This document shows positions 1-9,004 of a stretch of 64,000 nucleotides of DNA, piece after piece. The stretch lies in NCBI RefSeq assembly GCF_002018365.1, contig NZ_MVKX01000004.1, positions 282,897 through 346,896 on the forward strand. The letters are read 5' to 3'. How positions within the stretch are numbered: position 1 is the stretch's first letter; each line of letters opens with the position of its first letter. This stretch comes from Acinetobacter amyesii. GTDB taxonomy: Bacteria; Pseudomonadota; Gammaproteobacteria; Pseudomonadales; Moraxellaceae. Made by a program: the position numbers and the translations under genes. The notes under the pieces are model-generated. The model had not been told where the DNA came from and did not search any database. It saw nothing but the letters and a program-made list of their open reading frames with translations.

Positions 1-1062
1 TTCTTGATCGATTTGATACTTTTCTTTGCGAAGTTTTTCACTCCAGTAACTCTCACTCCAGCGATTTATTTCGGCTTTTTCGAGTGGAATTTTCAGGCTT
101 TTCGCTTTGAACTCACGTAAAGTCTCAACTTCTTTTTTCTCTAAAGGTGCCACCGTTTGATGAACATCAGCTAAGAACTTATTTACTGTTTCAGGGTCTT
201 TTGCCATACGGTGTTGCAACACCCATTCAGCATAGCTTTTTTTACCAAAGAGCTGCGCAATTTCATAACGTAAATCCATTGCTTGCTTTAACAATACTAA
301 GTTTTTCTCAGTACCACGACGCGTGAATGCAGTTTGGTAACGCTTACGCGCATCATCGCTTTCTGCAAGTTCCATAAATGGACGGTATTCTGGGTACTCA
401 AAACCAAGCAAATAATTGCCCTTTTCATTTTTCTTTAAGCCCGAAATATAACTGTCTGGCAAGCCTTTCAATTCAGCCGGTGTAAACTCCAATTTTTCTT
501 TATTGTCTCGTACATTACGCGCATATTCTTGTTCAATTTTTGCTAATTCATCAAAGATAGCTTTCAAACGAGCACGTTTTTCAGGTGTAAATTGCACCCC
601 TGTATTTTCAAAACCATCCAAGATGTCTTGACGCATTTTTTTATCAATTTCGTCATTGGTTTTGAGTTTTTTAATTTGCTCATAAAGTTTTGGATTTTGA
701 TAAACCGAAGTTTGAAACTCCATAATTTTAATTTCACAATCTTCCGCAGCCTTACGTAAAGCCTCATCAGGATCGACGTTGCTATATAGTCCGATTGGTC
801 CATAAAAATCTTCAAATTTGGCAAAAATTTGATCCCACTCCGCCAAAACAGGTGCTGCTTTTGCATTATTTTTTATCTTTTTTTGCTCAAATGCCGCTAA
901 ATCTGTTTTCACTTGCTGAATTTTGGCATCACACAGCGCAGGTATTTCTTTGGCTTGGAACTTTGGCAAAGTACTCCGTATTGAATCTTCGGCTTGAACG
1001 AATTGGCTAGCGCCGATCATCAACATACTGAGTGTGGTGAGTTTCAAAGCTTTATTTTTCAT
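1..1062 (-). CDS. Secreted M3-family metallopeptidase (oligopeptidase), N-terminal part
   Basis: The frame is open from an ATG at 1062 to the window edge, giving 354 codons with no stop, so the gene is cut by the window and its 3' part is missing. A signal peptide is visible (MKNKALKL, a hydrophobic core, then FVQA before EDS), so the enzyme should work in the periplasm. The rest is a charged helical region typical of the N-terminal half of M3 (thimet oligopeptidase/Dcp-type) peptidases, for example ARNVRDNKEKLEFTPAEL and LRYEIAQLFGKKSYAEW. The HExxH zinc motif would lie outside the window, so activity cannot be checked. A ribosome site (GGAG) precedes the ATG. It follows two peptide-type binding proteins with a 23-bp gap, so it is probably the last visible gene of one operon and degrades imported peptides. 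Confidence 0.85.
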   Translation of the reverse strand, partial: MKNKALKLTTLSMLMIGASQFVQAEDSIRSTLPKFQAKEIPALCDAKIQQVKTDLAAFEQKKIKNNAKAAPVLAEWDQIFAKFEDFYGPIGLYSNVDPDEALRKAAEDCEIKIMEFQTSVYQNPKLYEQIKKLKTNDEIDKKMRQDILDGFENTGVQFTPEKRARLKAIFDELAKIEQEYARNVRDNKEKLEFTPAELKGLPDSYISGLKKNEKGNYLLGFEYPEYRPFMELAESDDARKRYQTAFTRRGTEKNLVLLKQAMDLRYEIAQLFGKKSYAEWVLQHRMAKDPETVNKFLADVHQTVAPLEKKEVETLREFKAKSLKIPLEKAEINRWSESYWSEKLRKEKYQIDQE

Positions 1063-1085
1063 AATTTCTCCAGTTTTGTTCCATT

Positions 1086-2900
1086 TTATTTTTTCGGGTC
1101 AATATCGATGTACATCCATTCTGTTGCCAAAATTGGATGCTTTTTATAACCAATCACGCGTGGTTGTGACAACACACTACGGTAACGTGCATAATTAATT
1201 TGGACAGGCATGTACACTTCTAATATGCGTGACATTTTCCGATAGATTGCATCACGCTCCGGTCCCGGCTTCATACGCTGTGTCTGTTCATATAAACGGT
1301 CGTATTCAGGTATTTTTGAACAGCCGTTGTTGGTGACATTGATATTTTTGCCATAGAACAATTGCATAAAATTGTCTGCATCTGGATAGTCTGCGATCCA
1401 TGCAGATGCTTTAAACATGGTTTTACACTGTTTTTCGGCTTTTAAAGCTTCTGCAAATGGCATCGATTTTGTTGTCATTTTAATTTTGATGCTATCTAAA
1501 GTTTTCTTCCAAAATTCGCCCGACTGCTGACTACGGCTACTATTGCCCGCTATCGTCATTTCAATCGTTAGCGGTTTACCATTCGGTTGCGTACGCCAGC
1601 CATCTGCGCCGACTTTATAGTTATAACGATCGAGCAATAAATTTGCCGCTTTAACTGAGTATGGAATACTCGATTTATAATTCGGGTCATAGCCGACAAC
1701 GCCGAGTGGAATTGGGCTTTGTAATTTTTGTGCATCACCATTCATCAAAATTTTGATTTGATTATCTGCTGAATAAGCCATCGCCATTGCACGACGTAAT
1801 GCAATTTTTTCTTTACTAAAACCACCAACCACAGGGTTTTGCATATTCCAATAGTGATAGTCGATAGAGGGGTCAGAAATGCGCGACATTTGGATGCCTT
1901 TTTTAGCCAACTCAGGCTTTAGCTCTCCATCTTTTAAGGCTTGTACCGACAAATCTCCATCGAGTACCAACAAATCCGCTTCATTTTTTGCAAAGGTCAA
2001 CCAACGTGATTGTGATTCTTCCATCACCTGAATATCAATCACGCCAATTTGCGGCATTTTTTTGCCTTGCATGGCTTTTACGATCTTTTCATCTTTGGCA
2101 TCTGATGCTTTAAAGTCCCAAACAAAGCCACGAAAGTTGGGATTGGCCTTTAAAATAATTCGTGAGCCAGGTGTCCAGCGCGTCAAAATATATGGCCCTG
2201 TGCCCACCGGTTTACCCATCACAAAACCCGCTTTGTCTCGATATTTTTCGACCACTTCACGTGCCATAGCCGAGGCAGGTTGATGAGCCAATAACATTGG
2301 AAAGTTTTGATCTGGAGAATTTAAACGAATGACAAGGGTATAACGATCAGGGGTTTGTATGCCTTCAATGGGCGCATCATAATCAAACTTACCTGTTTTT
2401 TTCGCCTTTTCTAAAACCTTCTCCATGCCTAAAATGCGGCCATCGAGTAGCCAACTGTTTGGTGAGCGAAGTTGTGGATCGACTAACCGTCTAAAGGTAT
2501 ATGCATAATCAGCCGAGCTCAACTCTCTTTTCTTGCCCTTAAATACAGGATCATCAGCAAAATAAATGCCTTTTTGCAGGCGAATGGTATAAGTCAAACC
2601 ATCAGCGCTGATTTCTGGCATCGCAGCCGCCGTTTTAGGAACCAACTTTGCCGGCGATGCTAAATAATCATAGGTATATAAGGTTTCAAAGATTGAGGTA
2701 TTCACATGTGCAGAATACAGATCATGTACGCCAACTGGGTCAAAACCTGTTTCTGCGACAGGGAAAATATGACGTAAAACTTTATTTGGATCTGCTGGAT
2801 TCTTTGCCAATGCTAATGTTGGCATCGCACTGAACAACACTCCCCCCATCAAACACGCTGTAGCAAATTTGGTTAGCGTAAAATTCGAATTTCGCTTCAT
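1086..2900 (-). CDS. Oligopeptide-type ABC transporter substrate-binding protein (SBP_bac_5), copy 1
   Basis: This 604-residue protein has a signal peptide (cleavage near LALA) and the family-5 binding-protein fold of OppA/DppA. Typical segments are ADGLTYTIRLQKGIYFADD in the N-terminal lobe, VGTGPYILTRWTPGSRI in the middle, and an IALRRAMAMAYSADNQ stretch. The family captures peptides or similar solutes in the periplasm and passes them to an inner-membrane ABC permease. The ATG at 2900 has an AGGA ribosome site. It is a paralogue of the gene just upstream, 16 bp away, and runs on into the M3 peptidase. No permease or ATPase genes are visible, so either they lie beyond the window or the protein uses permeases encoded elsewhere. 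The ligand is inferred, not shown. Confidence 0.9.
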   Translation of the reverse strand: MKRNSNFTLTKFATACLMGGVLFSAMPTLALAKNPADPNKVLRHIFPVAETGFDPVGVHDLYSAHVNTSIFETLYTYDYLASPAKLVPKTAAAMPEISADGLTYTIRLQKGIYFADDPVFKGKKRELSSADYAYTFRRLVDPQLRSPNSWLLDGRILGMEKVLEKAKKTGKFDYDAPIEGIQTPDRYTLVIRLNSPDQNFPMLLAHQPASAMAREVVEKYRDKAGFVMGKPVGTGPYILTRWTPGSRIILKANPNFRGFVWDFKASDAKDEKIVKAMQGKKMPQIGVIDIQVMEESQSRWLTFAKNEADLLVLDGDLSVQALKDGELKPELAKKGIQMSRISDPSIDYHYWNMQNPVVGGFSKEKIALRRAMAMAYSADNQIKILMNGDAQKLQSPIPLGVVGYDPNYKSSIPYSVKAANLLLDRYNYKVGADGWRTQPNGKPLTIEMTIAGNSSRSQQSGEFWKKTLDSIKIKMTTKSMPFAEALKAEKQCKTMFKASAWIADYPDADNFMQLFYGKNINVTNNGCSKIPEYDRLYEQTQRMKPGPERDAIYRKMSRILEVYMPVQINYARYRSVLSQPRVIGYKKHPILATEWMYIDIDPKK

Positions 2901-2916
2901 TGTAATCCTGACTCAA

Positions 2917-4698
2917 TTATTTTTTACTAGGCTGAATATCGAGATATTGCCAACTGGTGTTCATCATTGGATGTGTTTTATACCCCTGAATTTCAGGGTG
3001 AATTAACCAATTACGAATCCGTGTAGAATGGATAATCCAAGGGTTATCCGCTTCAATTTGACGGTTCATTTTTTCATAAAAAGGTTCACGATCTTTAGGT
3101 TTCAACACAATTGCTTGTTTATATAATGCGTCATAAGCTTTAGATTGATAACAACTTAAATTCCCTTGTCCTGAGTTTGGCCCATATAGTAATTGAGCAA
3201 AGTTCTCCCCTTCAGGATAATCTGCAATCCACGCTCCAGACCACATCATATATTTACATTGCATTGCTTCTTTTAAATTGTCAGCAAAGTTACTGACCTT
3301 AAACTGTACCCGTATCCCAATGGCATCGAGATTTTTTTTCCACAACTCAGATTGAATCACCGATTTAGAGCTATTTTCAGTATTTATTTTTAAGGTCAAC
3401 GCTTTACCATCGGGCAAGGTTCGATAACCATCAGCACCTTTCTTATAACCAAATCGATCCAGTAATTTATTGGCCAGCAATGGGTTATATCCCAAACTGC
3501 TGCGATATTTTGGATTAAAGCCACTCACACCTTCTGGCAAAAACATTTCAGCCTTTACGGCCTGCCCTTGATATAACTGTTTAATCGCTTCAGCTTGATT
3601 GTATGACATGCTGATAGCACGGCGTAACGCAATCTTTTCAAGGCTTTGACCACCGACAAGCGGGTCTTGCATATTGAACATGCTGTAGGTGATTTCAGCA
3701 TCTTTATTTGGATAATGCTTAATGCCGAGCTTTTGTATATCCGGCTTAAGTTTATTTTGCGAATCTAAGGCTTGCGGTACTGCATTTGAGGTCAATTTAT
3801 CAAAATTCAGCTGCCCTGTTTTAAATGCTAACCACCGTGACTGTTCTTCTTCAATAATACTGACGGAAACCTTGCCGATTTGTGGCATTTTCTTCCCGTT
3901 CATTTCTTTGACTAATTGATTGTCCCAAGCTGTGCCTGTCGATTTAAAACTCCAGACAAAACCACGATAATTCGGGTTTGCAACCAATTCGATCTTGCTA
4001 CGTGGCACATATTTACTGAGCTGATACGGCCCCGTTCCTACAGGATGTTGTGCAATTTTATTACCATAAAATTCAACAACTTCTTTTGAAACTGCACCAA
4101 ACGTAACATAGGCCAAAATATATTGGAAATTATAGTCAGGGCGCGTCAAAGTAATTTGCAAAGTATAAGGATCTATCGCTTTTAGGCCTGCAATTGCTGC
4201 ATTGTAATTAAATTTTCCTGACTTCTTTGCATCCGCAACGACCGCATCACCCCCTAAGATCTTGCCATCAATAAATGAATAGGTCGGAGAACGGTTAGCT
4301 GGATCTAAAATTCGTTGAATCGCGTAAATGTAATCTTGCGCAACTAGCTCGCGTTTTTTTCCCTTAAAGGCTGGATCATCTGAAAAATGGATGCCTCGTT
4401 TGATTTTGAAGGTATAGACTTTTCCTTCTTGTTCAATCTTTGGCATCGCTTCAATAGTATTTGGAACAAGAACAACAGGACGTGCTAGATAGTCATATTT
4501 CAATAAGGGTTCAAAAATCGCTTCCGCAATATTGCCACTATAATAATTATAGGTTTTGACCATATCAAAACCATCATCCGGTGCTTCAAATGCAATATTT
4601 AAAACTTTATCCGATTGTGCAGAAGCTTGAACCTCGGCCATCATCCCTGTTGAAATTAATAATGCAAGGAGCGCTATTTTAAATTTTCTAGTTTCCAA
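2917..4698 (-). CDS. Oligopeptide-type ABC transporter substrate-binding protein (SBP_bac_5), copy 2
   Basis: This 593-residue paralogue of the neighbouring binding protein is first in the minus-strand operon. The start is a TTG at 4698: it gives a proper signal peptide (METRKFKIALLALLIS, cleavage near VQASA), and a strong AAGGAAAAGG ribosome site sits directly in front, while the next in-frame Met lies inside the signal core. Family segments seen include KVYTFKIKRGIHFSDD, VGTGPYQLSKYVPRSKIEL and IALRRAISMSYNQAEAI. Having two related binding proteins in tandem suggests two ligand ranges feeding one transporter. It is divergent from the TonB-dependent receptor across about 720 bp of non-coding DNA. 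Confidence 0.9.
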   Translation of the reverse strand: METRKFKIALLALLISTGMMAEVQASAQSDKVLNIAFEAPDDGFDMVKTYNYYSGNIAEAIFEPLLKYDYLARPVVLVPNTIEAMPKIEQEGKVYTFKIKRGIHFSDDPAFKGKKRELVAQDYIYAIQRILDPANRSPTYSFIDGKILGGDAVVADAKKSGKFNYNAAIAGLKAIDPYTLQITLTRPDYNFQYILAYVTFGAVSKEVVEFYGNKIAQHPVGTGPYQLSKYVPRSKIELVANPNYRGFVWSFKSTGTAWDNQLVKEMNGKKMPQIGKVSVSIIEEEQSRWLAFKTGQLNFDKLTSNAVPQALDSQNKLKPDIQKLGIKHYPNKDAEITYSMFNMQDPLVGGQSLEKIALRRAISMSYNQAEAIKQLYQGQAVKAEMFLPEGVSGFNPKYRSSLGYNPLLANKLLDRFGYKKGADGYRTLPDGKALTLKINTENSSKSVIQSELWKKNLDAIGIRVQFKVSNFADNLKEAMQCKYMMWSGAWIADYPEGENFAQLLYGPNSGQGNLSCYQSKAYDALYKQAIVLKPKDREPFYEKMNRQIEADNPWIIHSTRIRNWLIHPEIQGYKTHPMMNTSWQYLDIQPSKK

Positions 4699-4968
4699 AC
4701 CTTTTCCTTTCTGATGATTTTTTAATAATACAAATCCGCAAGCAGACTTTAAATAAAGCCACCCTCACTAAAATAAAACGAACCAGTTTAAATTAAGTTT
4801 TAAACGTAGAACTTAATACACTCATTAATATAAAGCGAAATTCATGCCACCACTCCTTGGTTGAAAGTTATCTGAATTAAATATCCTTTTAAATTCATTT
4901 TTTAAGATAAATTTATACTAATAGCGACTTTCCGAGTAAAGCTCGTTTTTATCAAAAATTCAACTCTT

Positions 4969-4994
4969 GGATGTGTACTCATCCATGCACATCC
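4969..4994. promoter_or_regulatory. Inverted repeat, possible regulator site
   Basis: The perfect 7-bp arms GGATGTG and CACATCC are separated by 12 bp. A second overlapping pair, TGGATG and CATCCA with a 6-bp spacer, lies at 4968-4985. It is about 380 bp upstream of the sigma-54 promoter and about 270 bp upstream of the binding-protein operon. A role as enhancer or operator is inference. Confidence 0.3.
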
Positions 4995-5349
4995 TGCACA
5001 AATATAATACATTCCTGATTCATAATGGATCATGTTCAGATGAAATGACAGACGACAGGCAACTAAGCGACTGAATTTATAGTTTTTATTTTTTATTTAT
5101 TTATCTTATTAGCCTTATAAATCAAACATATAAATATGAATTAAATCACACTTTTTGGGGTTTAATTTGCATCGATTCATGTTTTTAAAAATTTTTTTGA
5201 TCAAAAGTTAAATTCCTGATAAAACCTAATTAAAAGGATAACTTTAAAAAAATATACTTACCGTTCATCTTAAAGTTCTCCACTTTAAAACCAATAATGT
5301 AGATATTTATCAGTATTTTATATTTGAAAATAAAATTTAAATATAAATT

Positions 5350-5365
5350 TGGCACTTGAATTGCT
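5350..5365 (+). promoter_or_regulatory. Sigma-54 (RpoN) -24/-12 promoter of the TonB-dependent receptor
   Basis: The sequence TGGCAC, five bases, then TTGCT matches the sigma-54 consensus TGGCAC-N5-TTGCW without a mismatch. The predicted transcription start is near 5376, leaving a leader of roughly 40 bases before the ATG at 5418. The site also argues against any start codon upstream of 5418, because the open frame otherwise begins within the promoter itself. Confidence 0.75.
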
Positions 5366-5417
5366 TAAAAAGAATCAAGCAATATCGCTAACTACAACAA
5401 AAAGGAATACTTTTACT

Positions 5418-8129
5418 ATGAAAGAGAAAAAAAATGCTAAATCTGTGGGGGGCACACCATTTAGCAAAACAATACTTAAATTAAGTACTCTTAGTTTAAG
5501 TATGCTGTGTTTATCTTTAGCGCATGCAGCAGAAACAAATGAAGAAGAAACAGTTAAGCCAACGAAAGTAGCCAAAGTAACTGTGACTGGTTCATCCATT
5601 AAAGGGGTTTCTGCTCAAAGTTCTTCACCTATTACGGTGATTAAAGTTGAAGAATTAACTAAACAAGGGGTTACAACGACTGAAGAAGCCTTAATAAAAA
5701 TTAGTGCGAACCAAGCGGGCTACAGTACAGCGCAAAACGTTGGTGCAAGTAATACATCAGGCTCAACAGCAAACTTACGTGGCCTAGGTTCTGATAAAAC
5801 CCTCGTCTTACTTAATGGACGTCGTTTGGCTTATAGCCCTTTTAGTACATCTGAAACCAACCTAAATACCATTCCGCTTGCAATGGTTGAACGTATTGAA
5901 GTTTTACGTGATGGTGCTTCTGCAATTTATGGTGCAGATGCAATCGCAGGTGTAATTAACTTTATTACCAAAAAGCAATACACCGGCTTAGGTATTAGCG
6001 GAGGTTTACTCAAACCTGAGGATAAAGGCGGCGAAGAATACGATGTTTCGATTTTTGGTGGCTATGGCGACTTAGATGAACAAGGTTTTAACGTTTATGG
6101 CGCAATTGACTACCGTAAAGCCAAAGAAATTATGGCAAAAGACCGTAAAGTCAGCCGTCGTGGTGGCCTTCTACCTGAGTTAGGTATCGATGCTGGTTCA
6201 GCAAATGGCTTCCCTGCTAACTTTCTTGATCCAAACGGCGGGCCTTTAGATGCTGACGGAAATCCTGAAGGTGTATTAGCGAACCCGTATGGTGGTGCAG
6301 CCAATTGTAATAATTTAACCAATGTCACTGAAGATGGCGGACTCTGCTTCCTCAATACGCAAGCTTTAATTGGTATTCAGCCAGAAACTGAGGACTTGTC
6401 TGCAATTGGTCGTGCAACCATCAAACTTAGCGATAACTTCAACGCTATTGGTGAATATGTCTATGCAAAAAGCAAAGTGACGACTTCTATTGCTCCAGAC
6501 GTATATAGTCGCTCTGTCACGATTCCTAAAAGCAGTCAATATTATCCAGGCGAGGGTATTACCCCTGGTGTTGATGGTCTAAGTGGTGATCCATTACAAC
6601 TCTACTTACGCTCTCAAGCCGGTAACCGTGTTTCACAATCTATCAATGAATCTCATCGTATTTTTGCTGGACTTGAAGGTGAAGCATACGGTTGGGATAT
6701 CAACGGTGGCGTAACTTACGCAAAAGGCGAAGCATCAGATAGCTTTGTTAGTGGATACTTAAATCGTAACAAACTACAAGAAGGATTAAATGACGGCACA
6801 ATCAACCCATTTGGTCCATCTGCAGATGCTAACGTTTGGAACTCATTAAATGTGAGTGGTACAACAAACGAAGCAACACTTGATTCCACAACATTTGACT
6901 TTACCGTGAGCCGCCCGATTTACACCTTACCAGCTGGTGATGTTGGTTTTGCATTTGGTGGAAGTTTTACAACTCAAGATTGGGAAGCAAAAGTAAACTC
7001 TGAGTTAGTACGCCTTGTACCGGGTAGTGGTATTGACCCTGACAAACCTCTGAGTAAAGGTGACCGAGATATTACTGCCGCTTATGCTGAGCTTCAAATT
7101 CCAATTACCAAAACAATTGAAGCTCAACTTGCAGCACGTTATGACGACTACAGCGATTTTGGCGATACGTTCAATCCAAAAGTCGGTATTCGTTGGGAAC
7201 CAATGAAGCAACTTATGTTCCGTAGTACCTACAGTACTGGTTTCCGTGCTCCAAGCCTTTGGGAAATTAATGCACAACAAAGCAAAACCTACACTGGTGC
7301 AAAATATAACGACCCTGTCCTTTGTCCAGGCGGTAATCCAACTTCACCTCAATATCAAACCGAATGTAATACTCAGTTCTACCGTATGCAAGGTGGTAAC
7401 CCAGATCTTCAGCCAGAAGAATCTAAAACATTTACCGCAGGTTTTGTTTACGAACCAATTAAAAACTTAGTTTTAGCTGTTGATTATTACAACATTGAAA
7501 TTGAAGAATTAGTTGGCCAAGTAGGTGAAACTTCAATTTTTGAAGATCCTGAGAAATATGCTTCATTATTCGTGCGTGGTGCCGATGGTCGTATTGAATA
7601 CATCAATACCATTCTAATGAATACAGGGGGTATTAAAACTCAAGGTATCGACATTAGCTTAGATTATCTTTCACCATTAACCGCGACAGGTCGTTTTGGC
7701 TTTGGCATTAATGGTACCTATGTCATCAAAAATGACTACCAAGAAGAAAAAGGCGGTGATTGGGAAGGCTTAGTAGGTGTGTATGACGACCCTGCTGTTT
7801 TACGTTGGAAGCACACAGCGAACCTAAATTGGAGCTATGAAAACTGGAAAATCATCTTCGAACAACAGTTCTTCCGTGGCTACGATGACCAAAACCAAAT
7901 CGGCAAAGAAAAATTTGATAAACACCGTGTGCCTGATTACACACTGTATAACGTTGCAGGAACATACAGTGGTTTCAAAAACTTAGAAATCACTGGTGGT
8001 ATCAAAAACCTATTTGCTGAAGAGCCTGCTGCATCGAACGTATTAGATAACTTCCAATATGGCTATGACCCACGTTATAGCGATCCTACTGGTCGTACAT
8101 TCTATGTCCGTGGTACTTACAAGTTCTAA
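5418..8129 (+). CDS. TonB-dependent outer-membrane receptor (probable peptide or nutrient uptake)
   Basis: This 903-residue outer-membrane gated channel has a signal peptide (cleavage near LAHA), then a possible TonB box (KVAKVTVTG) and a plug domain with NLRGLGSDKTLVLLNGRRLA and EVLRDGASAIYGADAIAGVI at about residues 115-180. A long beta-barrel follows, ending in aromatic TFYVRGTYKF, the usual barrel terminus. I chose the ATG at 5418, with AAGGA 11 bases upstream. A TTG at 5349 opens the same frame but lies at the promoter. No haem or siderophore signature is obvious. Divergent peptide-binding proteins and a peptidase suggest a peptide ligand. tonB, exbB and two exbD genes follow directly and would power it. 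Confidence 0.92.
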   Translation: MKEKKNAKSVGGTPFSKTILKLSTLSLSMLCLSLAHAAETNEEETVKPTKVAKVTVTGSSIKGVSAQSSSPITVIKVEELTKQGVTTTEEALIKISANQAGYSTAQNVGASNTSGSTANLRGLGSDKTLVLLNGRRLAYSPFSTSETNLNTIPLAMVERIEVLRDGASAIYGADAIAGVINFITKKQYTGLGISGGLLKPEDKGGEEYDVSIFGGYGDLDEQGFNVYGAIDYRKAKEIMAKDRKVSRRGGLLPELGIDAGSANGFPANFLDPNGGPLDADGNPEGVLANPYGGAANCNNLTNVTEDGGLCFLNTQALIGIQPETEDLSAIGRATIKLSDNFNAIGEYVYAKSKVTTSIAPDVYSRSVTIPKSSQYYPGEGITPGVDGLSGDPLQLYLRSQAGNRVSQSINESHRIFAGLEGEAYGWDINGGVTYAKGEASDSFVSGYLNRNKLQEGLNDGTINPFGPSADANVWNSLNVSGTTNEATLDSTTFDFTVSRPIYTLPAGDVGFAFGGSFTTQDWEAKVNSELVRLVPGSGIDPDKPLSKGDRDITAAYAELQIPITKTIEAQLAARYDDYSDFGDTFNPKVGIRWEPMKQLMFRSTYSTGFRAPSLWEINAQQSKTYTGAKYNDPVLCPGGNPTSPQYQTECNTQFYRMQGGNPDLQPEESKTFTAGFVYEPIKNLVLAVDYYNIEIEELVGQVGETSIFEDPEKYASLFVRGADGRIEYINTILMNTGGIKTQGIDISLDYLSPLTATGRFGFGINGTYVIKNDYQEEKGGDWEGLVGVYDDPAVLRWKHTANLNWSYENWKIIFEQQFFRGYDDQNQIGKEKFDKHRVPDYTLYNVAGTYSGFKNLEITGGIKNLFAEEPAASNVLDNFQYGYDPRYSDPTGRTFYVRGTYKF

Positions 8130-8139
8130 AAGCTAAATT

Positions 8140-8173
8140 TGCCAGTACGATTCCAACAGGAATTGTACTGGCA
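8140..8173 (+). terminator. Hairpin between receptor and tonB (terminator-like or mRNA processing)
   Basis: TGCCAGTAC and GTACTGGCA form a 9-bp stem that continues into ATTCC and GGAAT around a 4-base loop. It lies 11 bases after the receptor stop codon. The U-tract is poor (CTATTTATTT), so it may attenuate or protect the mRNA rather than fully terminate. Confidence 0.55.
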
Positions 8174-8277
8174 CTATTTATTTAATTAATTAGTCAAACA
8201 TAAAAAATGCAAAAAACACTTATATCTCAAGTGCCAATTTCACTATTGATTGTTTGTCTCACATTTCAGGAGTAGTA

Positions 8278-8976
8278 ATGGGCAAAAGCTTTTCCGAATT
8301 AGAAAATAATTCCGGCAAACGCCTGATCGGAATTGGGGCAGTCATTCTTCTGCATCTCATTGTACTCTACGGATTAATTACTGGCCTTTCCAAAAAAGGT
8401 GAGAAAACTGTAGAAGAACCTGTTGAATTAATCATTATTCAAGATAAAAAACCTGAGCCAGAAAAACCGAAACCAATTGAAAAACCACCTGAATTACCAA
8501 AACTCGTTAAGGAAGTGCTGAAAACACCAGACCCTCAACCTGAACAAAAGGTCGTTGAAAAAGCTGCACCAACTCAAACAGTTAAAGCCGTTTCAACACC
8601 TACGCCTACAGCTTCCCCATCTCCTAGCCCTGTGGCAGCACCAGCACCTGTAGCTGCAGCAGCTCCGGCACCTGCGCCTGCACCCAAACCTGCTGGAGAA
8701 ACACGTGGTGCTTCTGAAGGAAGTGTTGGATGTAAAGAACCACCATATCCACGTGAGGCCGAAATGGCTGGAGAAATAGGCACAGTCCATATTTCTGTTC
8801 TTGTTGGTACAGATGGAAGTGCAAAGCAAGTGAAGGTTAAAAAATCGAGTGGTACTAAATCTTTAGATAAATCCGCAAGTAAAGCATTCAGCTTATGTAC
8901 TTTTAAACCTGCACTCAAAAATGGTGAGCCAGTTGAAGATTGGTATGAACTTGAATACGAATTTAAACTTGATTAA
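8278..8976 (+). CDS. tonB: Energy transducer TonB
   Basis: The 232-residue protein has one N-terminal membrane anchor (about residues 20-40, IGIGAVILLHLIVLYGLITG). A proline-, lysine- and glutamate-rich periplasmic rod (about 50-110) and an Ala/Pro low-complexity stretch follow, then a TonB C-terminal domain (CKEPPYPREAEMAGEIGTV to the end). It carries proton-motive energy from ExbB/ExbD to outer-membrane receptors. The ATG at 8278 has an AGGAG ribosome site 5 bases upstream. An upstream TTG in frame lacks one. It sits between the receptor and exbB, so it is probably dedicated to this receptor, although Acinetobacter genomes usually carry several tonB genes. Confidence 0.92.
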   Translation: MGKSFSELENNSGKRLIGIGAVILLHLIVLYGLITGLSKKGEKTVEEPVELIIIQDKKPEPEKPKPIEKPPELPKLVKEVLKTPDPQPEQKVVEKAAPTQTVKAVSTPTPTASPSPSPVAAPAPVAAAAPAPAPAPKPAGETRGASEGSVGCKEPPYPREAEMAGEIGTVHISVLVGTDGSAKQVKVKKSSGTKSLDKSASKAFSLCTFKPALKNGEPVEDWYELEYEFKLD

Positions 8977-9004
8977 TGAATCTACAAAAACTTGGAGAAT
9001 ATGA

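Larger units (their letters stand above)
4699..5417. other. Long divergent intergenic region of the uptake locus
   Basis: There are about 720 bp without a gene between the minus-strand binding-protein operon and the plus-strand receptor. The DNA is very AT-rich. I see an inverted repeat at 4969-4994 and a sigma-54 promoter at 5350-5365, listed separately. The remaining space would fit binding of an enhancer-binding protein and DNA bending, but I found no clear IHF or CRP site by eye. Confidence 0.6.

Noticed and set aside
8227..8237. TCAAGTGCCAA upstream of tonB is the inverse of TTGGCACTTGA at the sigma-54 promoter of the receptor
   Set aside because: Only 11 bp are shared, and the second copy lacks the TTGC element at the right distance on either strand, so it is no promoter. 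Likely chance, although a shared regulator site cannot be excluded.
8574..8918. Several antisense open frames rich in Ala/Gly or Arg/Cys in tonB
   Set aside because: They mirror the Pro/Ala low-complexity rod of TonB and are not independent genes.
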